Shown here piece after piece: positions 1-5,092 of a stretch of 6,231 nucleotides of DNA. The stretch comes from DATFAS01 sp035254305 (GTDB taxonomy: Bacteria > Bacillota > Bacilli > Aneurinibacillales > RAOX-1). The DNA lies in the NCBI GenBank assembly GCA_035254305.1, contig DATFAS010000074.1:1-6231 (forward strand), in the 5' to 3' direction. How positions within the stretch are numbered: the first letter of the stretch is position 1; the number at the start of each line of letters is the position of its first letter. The position numbers and the translations under genes are program-made. The notes below the pieces were generated by a model. It was not told the DNA's origin, made no database searches, and worked only from the letters and a program-made list of their open reading frames with translations.

Positions 1-747
1 AAGGAATTAAAACTTCCGATGCTTCGGGAGCACCTTGAAGCATCCGTGAAAGAGGCGCAGCAATTCGACATCACGTATGAAGAATTCTTAGCTCATCTGC
101 TTCAGAAGGAATGGGATGCTCGTCAAGAATCTTCGTTTCAAAAACGAATGAACCAAGCCCAATTTCTGTACCAGCAAGGCTTGGAGGATCTCTCTGTTCC
201 AGATCTCCCCATCGATGCACAACGCCAGCTTAAGCAATTAAAGACCCTCGCTTTTGTGGAAGAGGGTCGCAACCTGATATTAGCTGGAAACTCTGGTACA
301 GGAAAGACGGCTCTAGCAATTGGACTCGGCACCAAAGCCTGTATGGAAGGGTACCGAGTGTGGTTTACCAATGTACCTAAGTTGATTCACGAGTTAAAGG
401 AATGCAAGGCTGAGAGAACTCTTCGAACCTTTCAAAAACGCTTTGAAAAGTATGATGTAGTCATTGTGGATGAGATGGGCTATATCTCCTTCGACAAGGA
501 GGGAGCTGAGTTATTATTCACTCACCTCTCCCTACGTGCGGGTCGCAAAACCACCATCATAACAACCAACCTATCTTTTGAGAGATGGGGCGAGATCTTC
601 CAAGACCCTGTGATGACAGCGGCGATGATTGATCGATTAACCCATCAGGCATATTTCGTTGATATGAAGGGTGAATCCTACCGGATGAAGCAGACAAAGA
701 AATGGATTCATGAGAACCAGGTTAATAAAACGGTGCAGATGGATTGA
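1..747 (+). CDS. istB: IS21-family transposition helper ATPase IstB (5' partial)
   Basis: IstB is the AAA+ ATPase of IS21-type elements. It works with the IstA transposase in target selection and strand transfer. The frame is open from base 1: the codons before the first ATG (base 19) read KELKLP, which matches the usual IstB start (…LKELKLP…), so the true start lies upstream and base 19 is an internal Met. Counting from that Met (242 residues), the N-terminal helical region covers about 1-70. The Walker A motif GNSGTGKT is at 90-97, Walker B VVIVDE at 147-152, a sensor-like ITTN at 181-184, and a conserved IDRLTH at 204-209. The C-terminus is basic (YRMKQTKKW) and the length is normal for IstB, so this end looks intact and potentially functional. 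istA should lie immediately upstream, outside the window. Its visibly higher GC than the genes to the right fits an inserted element. Confidence in the family is very high. Confidence 0.96.
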   Translation, partial: KELKLPMLREHLEASVKEAQQFDITYEEFLAHLLQKEWDARQESSFQKRMNQAQFLYQQGLEDLSVPDLPIDAQRQLKQLKTLAFVEEGRNLILAGNSGTGKTALAIGLGTKACMEGYRVWFTNVPKLIHELKECKAERTLRTFQKRFEKYDVVIVDEMGYISFDKEGAELLFTHLSLRAGRKTTIITTNLSFERWGEIFQDPVMTAAMIDRLTHQAYFVDMKGESYRMKQTKKWIHENQVNKTVQMD

Positions 748-754
748 TAAATTA

Positions 755-807
755 AAAAATCCCCCTGTTTTCTCTACTAAAATAACTAGTTAGAGTGGGG
801 GAATTTT
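755..807 (+). terminator. Hairpin downstream of istB, possible terminator
   Basis: The hairpin begins eight bases after the istB stop. CCCCC (761-765) can pair with GGGGG (797-801), CTCTA (772-776) with TAGAG (791-795), and flanking AAAA with TTTT, giving a long stem with an internal bulge followed by ATTTTAAA. It could stop istB transcription or block read-through. The 3' arm overlaps the first copy of the IS terminal repeat, so part of the symmetry may simply reflect the element's end. There is no long U-tract, so termination strength is uncertain. Confidence 0.45.
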
Positions 808-830
808 AAATGACTAGGTGGGGGAAATTT
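795..830 (+). repeat. Two direct repeats in the IS21 right end
   Basis: GTGGGGGAATTT (795-806) and GTGGGGGAAATTT (818-830) are near-identical copies with starts 23 bases apart, each preceded by a similar ACTAG-containing stretch (784-789 and 813-817). IS21-family ends carry several such copies, which serve as transposase binding sites. That role is inferred from the family; the repeat itself is directly visible. Confidence 0.75.
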
Positions 831-833
831 GAG

Positions 834-839
834 TTGACA
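834..839 (+). promoter_or_regulatory. Outward-facing -35-like hexamer at the IS21 tip
   Basis: A consensus TTGACA sits six bases inside the proposed IS end and points outward. At 16-18 bp spacing the flanking DNA offers only poor -10 matches (around ATTTCT), so a working promoter here is doubtful. In some IS families, including IS21, an outward -35 at one end makes a hybrid promoter when a -10 lies next to it, for example in tandem copies. That could be its role. Confidence 0.3.
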
Positions 840-951
840 AATACATATACAAACGAGATTTCTAAAAAAAAAAAACGAAAGATCGCTTAAACCTAGTAGT
901 CCCCAAAAAATAGAGCAGTTTCGTGAATTGAAGGATCTCAAATGTACCGCT

Positions 952-1354
952 ATGAAAATAACGGATACCGAGTTAACTTCAGAACTTTCACCTTCTTTTG
1001 TTGAATGGTTAAAGAAATCCTTAGAATCAATCCCTGGGGGGGTTACAATAATACATCAACTTGTTATCAGTGGAGGGGATGCAATAGTGGACGGTAAAAA
1101 AATTGAAAGTAGTTTTCAATGGTGCGACATTCAACGGGGATAACACTGCTATTCAGAGTGAACATTTTCAACAGACTAAGAAGGTTAGCCAAGGGGTATC
1201 AGACCAAGCATTAGCTTTACTTATATCTGATATTCAAAAGAAAGTGCAAGACCCAGATCAAAAGGACCAAGCACTACTATATGTAGAAGAATTGAAAAAA
1301 GCATTGAAGGAACATGATAAGCCCTTCGCAAGCAGCTTTACAGATCTTTCTTAA
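952..1354 (+). pseudogene. Small unrecognised gene, frameshifted and 3'-truncated
   Basis: Two overlapping frames form one plausible protein. Frame A from ATG 952 (also open upstream to 838) reads MKITDTELTSELSPSFVEWL… to GGDAIVDGKK, then goes off into an unlikely tail ending at 1143. Frame B takes over at 1103 with VVFNGATFNGDNTAIQ… and runs to 1354. Removing one A from the A7 run at 1096-1102 joins them as …VDGKKLKVVFNGATFNG…, a smooth fusion. The restored protein has a helical N-terminus (about 25 residues), a central strand-rich segment with an NGATFNGDNT motif, and a charged helical C-terminus (…DQALLYVEELKKALKEHDK). The last residues (PFASSFTDLS) come from the antisense of the IS66 remnant, so the native C-terminus is lost. 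GAAGGA (930-935) is 16 bases from ATG 952, too far for a convincing ribosome binding site, so the start is uncertain and the 5' end may have been removed by the IS21 insertion. I recognise no family and assign no function. Confidence 0.55.
1096..1102 (+). other. A7 run at the frameshift in the small gene
   Basis: Seven consecutive A residues lie exactly where the protein-like sequence switches from one frame to the next. Six A residues would restore a continuous protein. This is either a one-base insertion mutation or a homopolymer read error. Confidence 0.55.
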
Positions 1355-1492
1355 CCAATAATAATAACTTGTTTTTTTGATGTTATTCTCAGCACACCAC
1401 ATATCAACTGTCTGACCGCTGCTGCGGCACTGACTGACTATCTCTGTCCACTGGTTAAAACGATATTGACTAGTGACTTCCCTAGTTTTCAA
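1277..1492 (-). pseudogene. tnpA: IS66-family accessory protein TnpA, N-terminal fragment
   Basis: The first ~56 residues match the IS66 TnpA (OrfA) pattern: QYRFNQWTEIVSQCRSSGQT, then VDMWCAENNIKKTSYYYWLRK and KAACE, the helix-turn-helix-like start of this small accessory protein. The start is TTG at 1492, supported by a GGGGG ribosome binding site (1502-1506) nine bases upstream. After AACE (about 1325) the translation becomes GLIMFLQCFFQFFYI, a hydrophobic run that is only the antisense of the neighbouring broken gene, so the real homology ends near 1321-1325. Full TnpA is usually around 100 residues or more. tnpB and the tnpC transposase are absent. The fragment is not functional. Confidence 0.8.
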
Positions 1493-1506
1493 AACTCTAA
1501 ACCCCC

Positions 1507-1542
1507 TTTAAAGTTTTTCAACTTTACTTTAAAAACTTTAAA
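1507..1542. repeat. Perfect 12-bp inverted repeat in the tnpA leader
   Basis: TTTAAAGTTTTT (1507-1518) and AAAAACTTTAAA (1531-1542) are exact reverse complements separated by 12 bases. The surrounding DNA also repeats CTTTAAA-like words. In the - strand transcript the stem ends directly against the GGGGG ribosome binding site of tnpA, so it could influence translation of that gene or of read-through transcripts. That role is inference. Confidence 0.6.
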
Positions 1543-1594
1543 TACTTTAATTTAGAGGATTGTCCCATAGTTCTAAGGAAGTTTCTATACACTA

Positions 1595-1611
1595 TCTTAT
1601 TGGACGCTTAC
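1595..1611 (-). repeat. Probable IS66 terminal inverted repeat (single copy)
   Basis: Read on the - strand this is GTAAGCGTCCAATAAGA. IS66-family ends typically begin with GTAA and a G/C-containing start like this, and the distance to tnpA (about 120 bases) fits the usual leader. No partner repeat is present in the window, consistent with loss of the other end. Confidence 0.55.
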
Positions 1612-1705
1612 GATACTACTCAATAGCTCTAGCTTATTTTCTGGTCTAATGATTCGTTGTCGCATTCATACATCAGAAGCAATTTGCATCCGTGTAAGCT
1701 TCGAA

Positions 1706-1745
1706 CAAAAAAGAACCACAACGCAAGTGTGGTCGCATTGTGGTT
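1706..1745 (-). terminator. Rho-independent terminator of the toxin-immunity operon
   Basis: On the - strand AACCACAATGC (1745-1735) pairs with GCGTTGTGGTT (1724-1714): 11 pairs with one G-U, and a 10-base loop. It is followed by C and six U residues (1712-1707). It begins five bases after the stop codon of the immunity-like gene, so it closes the RHS operon and isolates it from the IS66 remnant. Confidence 0.88.
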
Positions 1746-1750
1746 AAAAA

Positions 1751-2326
1751 TTAGATAAACTTTTCCCAGACTTTATATAAGTCATAGAGGGCAGTTGGAT
1801 TTTTTTCACCTTGTGATACTTTTATCGCTTGGTTATTAAGAATAATTGCTGAGTCCATATCTTTATTGTTCTTAAATCCAAGCAGAATCGGCTTATTAAC
1901 ACTGATAAAAGATTTCGGAGATGTTCGTAAACCCCATTGGATTTGGGCATGTGATTTCCTTATGCACTCAGCAAAATAAATACCTATATCCATTGCTATG
2001 GAAAGTGATTTGTTAGAAATCTTCTCAGGTTTTATTGCATTCCTTAACCAGTCTGGAGTTGATTGATGTTCTGCCATCAATTCTTGTTCCGTCTTCAACG
2101 CCATAATAACTTTTGGAATAAACCAAGTCCATAATTTAACTAAAGAGTCTACAGAAAAATCTAATTCATCCGCATTTTCACCAGAGAGAGTGAATACATC
2201 TTTGAGTTGCTTCATCCTTCTTGGAATTTGTTCAATAAACCAATCAAAATGCAACTGGGCTTCTTTTTTATTCATTTCTTTAAATGATTTAATTGGAAAC
2301 GGAGGTTCCATTAATTTGTATTCCAT
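1751..2326 (-). CDS. Probable immunity protein for the adjacent RHS toxin
   Basis: A 191-residue protein is read from ATG 2326, or 194-195 from ATG 2335 or GTG 2338. I prefer 2326 because GAGGTG (2341-2336) is nine bases upstream of it, while it directly abuts the other two starts. No signal peptide or membrane segment is visible, so the product should be cytoplasmic. It is mostly helical and moderately charged, with an aromatic-rich region (HFDWFIEQIP; LVKLWTWFIPKV), a central SIAMDIGIYFAECIRK helix, and a SVNKPILLGF strand. I do not recognise a named family. The role is inferred from position: it lies directly downstream of the RHS toxin tail, in the same direction, only 17 bases from the toxin stop, and the pair is closed by a terminator. 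That is the usual place for the cognate immunity gene, which would bind and neutralise the C-terminal toxin in the producer cell. The coding frame looks intact. Confidence 0.75.
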   Translation of the reverse strand: MEYKLMEPPFPIKSFKEMNKKEAQLHFDWFIEQIPRRMKQLKDVFTLSGENADELDFSVDSLVKLWTWFIPKVIMALKTEQELMAEHQSTPDWLRNAIKPEKISNKSLSIAMDIGIYFAECIRKSHAQIQWGLRTSPKSFISVNKPILLGFKNNKDMDSAIILNNQAIKVSQGEKNPTALYDLYKVWEKFI

Positions 2327-2335
2327 ACATTTCAT

Positions 2336-2341
2336 CACCTC
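2336..2341 (-). promoter_or_regulatory. Ribosome binding site that decides the immunity start
   Basis: GAGGTG on the - strand lies two bases after the toxin TAA (2346-2344). Its nine-base spacing to ATG 2326 is good, while it is adjacent to ATG 2335 and overlaps GTG 2338. The closeness to the toxin stop suggests translational coupling. Confidence 0.6.
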
Positions 2342-2343
2342 GC

Positions 2344-5085
2344 TTAGTGTATTATCACCTTAATTCCATGCTCAGTCAATAAGTCACTTAATGGTTGAGA
2401 AGGTCCGATAGAATCACTGATAGAACTTCTAAAGAAATGCCACTCAACACTATTAACAGAACCAGTCTGCATTAACTCTGAATCTTTCAACACTTGCTTT
2501 CTTACAAAGCTTGTGAGAGACGCATATCCCACTTTTGATTCGTACGCAACACCATCTTTTTTTACATCTACATAACGGGCACCCATGCTAGTTGCAAAAT
2601 AATTACGACCAATGTTTTGAGCAGTGGCTCCAACCATTTCAGCTAAATACTGCTCTCCGGCACGTCCAGTAGCAAATGATATTTGTTGCGCTGACTCTCT
2701 AGTAAATAAGTTACTTACTCTAGATAATAATTCACCAGCAGATTTTTGAGTTGCTTTTTCTTCGAGAGCTGCAACACCGCCTGTTAAAGCACTGTCAATA
2801 ATTAACTGACTTAGTTCGTCATGCTTTACACCTGAGCTAAGTACTAATGCTTCATCAGAGTTAACTGCTACCCCAGGTACATCTTCGTCTACATAGTATC
2901 TTCCCTCGTCAAGCTGTTTGGCGGCCCATTCATTACCATCATCTGCTAACGCCATGAGATAATCATATTGATTTTGACTGTATAAATAATCATGACCACT
3001 TGGGTCAATGTACTTTAAAGGATTATTAGCGGTGTAAGTATAAATATTCAAGCTTAACGGATTCGTAATATCCCCTTCATACGTATCCTTATTAATAAAT
3101 CTCCCTAGGCTCGGATCATAATATCTTGCTCGCAAGTAATATAATCCTGTTTCTGAATCATAGGCTTCGCCAGCATACTTAAAGGAATTTTTAATCTTCT
3201 CTGTCTGACTAAGGACATTTCCCCACTCATCATAGTGATAGTCATTTACAACAGCTCCGTTTGAATCCACGATCTGAACAACGTCTCCATGCCCATTATA
3301 AAGATAATAATAGTCGTTGCCTGTGGCGTCCTTCTTGTCTAAGATTCTGTCAGATCCCCAAACATAATGAGCAATTACATTGTTGGACGCGTCAGATTCG
3401 GCAATGACTTTCCCATTATTATTGTAGTGATAACGAGTCATTTCTGAAGGGGTTATTTTTTTAGTTCTAAGTCCATTAGGACCGTACTGGAATACCGCAT
3501 CCTGTGTTCCTGTTTTTACCTCTGTCAACTGATTCCAAATGTTGAAGGTATAATCGGTTGCCTCCAAGTTCATGGCCCAGGTGTCATTTGTAATTGTTTT
3601 ACGATTCCCTCGTGCGTCATAGGAGAACTTAGTTATTGTACCATCGGGACGATGAACCTCAATTAAACGATTTAGCTTATCATAGATATAAGAGGTCGTA
3701 CTTTGTCCGTCCGCAACCGATATGATATTCCCATTCTTGTCGTACGTATAGCTATATTGCGACAATACTTGCGATCCCTTAGTATTAGTCACCTTAGTCA
3801 TTCGATTGAGATCGTCATACTCATAAGCTGCTTTTAAATAACTACCATCTTTTAATTTTGGATACGTAATAGATTTGATCGATCCATTTGCATTAAATTC
3901 ATAACGAGCATTGGCTTCATCCCCACCATTGGAAGTAGAACTTCCATCTGTTTGAACATTGGTTAATCGGTTCTTGTTATACCCATATTTGGTGTAGAAG
4001 GAAAAAGGATCTTGGATTTGGGTTAACTTACCCATTTTATCGTATGAATAATAGGTCTTATGTTGGAAGCTCTCAATATAAAGATTCGCGTAATCTACTT
4101 GTCCGAGCGGATTATAACCCAAACCTTGCATCCCTACTAATTGACCATTGTTGAACTGCTCGATCCAGGAGGCTCCAAATGGGTGATAATACGTAAACTT
4201 AAAAGATGCGGTTCCTCCATCTAAGATGGTCTCTCGTTGATGAGAATCATAGGAATAATTAAACGTATGTTTATTAAGATCCGTTTGCTGATCCGTTAAA
4301 CTTAAAGCATTCGGAACAAATATTTCTGCTTCGCCTGAAGGTGAAGTTTTTTTGGTTAAATTCCCTAACTCATTATATTCCTTGGATGTTACCCAGGATT
4401 GTGTTCCATCTGCTTGTTTTATAGTGCTTAAATCACCTAATACACTATATCCATATTCGGTTGTTTGATTCAACGGATCCTTGACTTGGTACAAACGATT
4501 TAATTTATCATAAACAAAATTTGTGGTATCTCCATTCGGATTTGTATGTGCGGTTACATTCCCATCATAATCATAGGTGTATTTCTCAGAAAGGACTACC
4601 GAAGTACTTGGCCAACTTGGATAGGCCTTCTTCTCTTGCACCTTGCCCCATTGATTATAATATTCTTCCACTACGTTTTGTTTATTGCTCGTGCCATTTG
4701 CCATGAAATAAGTTGTGCGTTTTCTTGCAATTAAATCGACATCCGTCTGAAATGTATTACCTAGTGGATCTACTGCTTTGTAAAGCTCCCCCCAAGGGCT
4801 ATAGCTATAAGTTTTGGTATTACTTTCTGCATCCACTACATATGAAGTCCTCATCAAACTATCAAAGTGTCTTTGACTTTGAACCAACCAGGATCCTCTT
4901 TCAAAATCCCATAAATCCTGAAGGCGTAAATTACCAAATCCATCATAAAAACTTTCGCGTTCATCATATTTATTTACTGTTCCAGAGGCTACATCTTTAT
5001 AAGTGGTATAAGAAGTAACACTTGTGGATAATAAATTCTGATTCGTGGTATCAAACAGGGATGAAGTAGCCAGACTATATTCGAA
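2344..5085 (-). CDS. RHS/YD-repeat toxin, C-terminal part with nuclease-like tip (downstream of frameshift)
   Basis: This is the C-terminal ~913 codons of a WapA/RHS-type polymorphic toxin, a large cell-surface or secreted protein whose YD repeats form a shell around a variable C-terminal toxin. The frame is continuous from the A7 run (5086-5092). The first possible internal start is TTG 4887 (847 residues), but it has no meaningful ribosome binding site and sits inside repeats, so it is not a real start. Numbered from 4887, YD repeats (YDKLNRL, YDDLNRM, YDARGNR) fill about 45-560. The RHS core signature GLYYLRARYYDPSLGRFINKD…NNPLKYIDPSGH is at 581-632. A 215-residue variable tail follows, with a linker to about 735 and then a probable toxin domain. 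That domain contains GRAGEQYLAEM (E745), RYVDV (D774) and YESK (E783, K785), then EWHFFRS and the terminal strand GIKVIIH. The E…D…ExK order fits the PD-(D/E)xK restriction-nuclease fold found in many such toxins. Nuclease activity is inference, and no subfamily is assigned. Confidence 0.85.
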   Translation of the reverse strand, partial: FEYSLATSSLFDTTNQNLLSTSVTSYTTYKDVASGTVNKYDERESFYDGFGNLRLQDLWDFERGSWLVQSQRHFDSLMRTSYVVDAESNTKTYSYSPWGELYKAVDPLGNTFQTDVDLIARKRTTYFMANGTSNKQNVVEEYYNQWGKVQEKKAYPSWPSTSVVLSEKYTYDYDGNVTAHTNPNGDTTNFVYDKLNRLYQVKDPLNQTTEYGYSVLGDLSTIKQADGTQSWVTSKEYNELGNLTKKTSPSGEAEIFVPNALSLTDQQTDLNKHTFNYSYDSHQRETILDGGTASFKFTYYHPFGASWIEQFNNGQLVGMQGLGYNPLGQVDYANLYIESFQHKTYYSYDKMGKLTQIQDPFSFYTKYGYNKNRLTNVQTDGSSTSNGGDEANARYEFNANGSIKSITYPKLKDGSYLKAAYEYDDLNRMTKVTNTKGSQVLSQYSYTYDKNGNIISVADGQSTTSYIYDKLNRLIEVHRPDGTITKFSYDARGNRKTITNDTWAMNLEATDYTFNIWNQLTEVKTGTQDAVFQYGPNGLRTKKITPSEMTRYHYNNNGKVIAESDASNNVIAHYVWGSDRILDKKDATGNDYYYLYNGHGDVVQIVDSNGAVVNDYHYDEWGNVLSQTEKIKNSFKYAGEAYDSETGLYYLRARYYDPSLGRFINKDTYEGDITNPLSLNIYTYTANNPLKYIDPSGHDYLYSQNQYDYLMALADDGNEWAAKQLDEGRYYVDEDVPGVAVNSDEALVLSSGVKHDELSQLIIDSALTGGVAALEEKATQKSAGELLSRVSNLFTRESAQQISFATGRAGEQYLAEMVGATAQNIGRNYFATSMGARYVDVKKDGVAYESKVGYASLTSFVRKQVLKDSELMQTGSVNSVEWHFFRSSISDSIGPSQPLSDLLTEHGIKVIIH

Positions 5086-5092
5086 TTTTTTT
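5086..5092 (-). other. A7 frameshift / slippery site inside the RHS gene
   Basis: On the - strand the upstream frame reads GAA AAA AAT TCG, while the downstream YD-repeat frame needs GAA AAA AAA TTC GAA. One A is therefore missing, or a -1 slip is required. The heptamer A_AAA_AAT is in the correct phase for -1 slippage, and A7 runs can also cause transcriptional slippage. The restored junction …YEVEKKFEYSLATSS… reads smoothly. Confidence 0.8.

Larger units (their letters stand above)
1..845 (+). mobile_element. Right-hand portion of an IS21-family insertion sequence
   Basis: The segment holds the end of istB followed by about 100 non-coding bases with repeated terminal motifs, and finishes at TTGACAAATACA (834-845). 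Read inward, this end is TGTATTTGTCAACTC…, and the TG…CA tip with several internal repeats near the end is typical of IS21 elements. The exact boundary at 845 is inferred from that pattern. It cannot be confirmed because the left end and the target duplication are outside the window. After 845 the sequence changes to AT-rich DNA with a 12-A run (864-875). Confidence 0.8.
1321..1611 (-). mobile_element. IS66-family remnant (one end plus start of tnpA)
   Basis: On the - strand this segment runs from a GTAAGCG-type end (1611) through a leader and a good ribosome binding site into the truncated tnpA. It stops abruptly near 1321, where the small + strand gene begins. Only about 290 bases remain of an element normally around 2.5 kb or longer, so the rest was lost by deletion. 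The inner edge is inferred from where TnpA similarity ends and may be off by several bases. Confidence 0.65.

Noticed and set aside
138..371. 77-codon open frame on the - strand
   Set aside because: Lies entirely antisense to the well-supported istB and has no recognisable protein pattern.
864..875. 12-A run as a terminator tail or a poly-A target site
   Set aside because: No stem precedes it on either strand at the right distance, and no element end abuts it. It is recorded only as a likely sequencing-sensitive tract.
928..951. TTG 928 as start of the small + strand gene
   Set aside because: No ribosome binding site at a proper distance. The frame is open further upstream as well, so the true start cannot be fixed. 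ATG 952 was used as a conservative start.
942..1004. ATG 942 with a well-spaced GAAGGA site six bases upstream
   Set aside because: Its frame stops after about 20 codons and differs from the protein-like frame. It may be a relic but cannot be supported as a gene.
1612..1705. Possible coding fragment on the - strand (…RMQIASDV, then MRQRIIRPENKLELLSS)
   Set aside because: The frame is broken by a stop, is very short, and matches no family I recognise. I see nothing I can support between the IS66 end and the operon terminator.
4885..4887. TTG 4887 as the start of a separate 847-residue toxin gene
   Set aside because: The YD-repeat protein continues smoothly upstream of it to the A7 run, and there is no ribosome binding site or intergenic gap.
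4521..5018. Three short + strand open frames
   Set aside because: They are antisense to the RHS YD-repeat coding region and read as low-complexity cysteine/histidine/hydrophobic strings typical of shadow frames.
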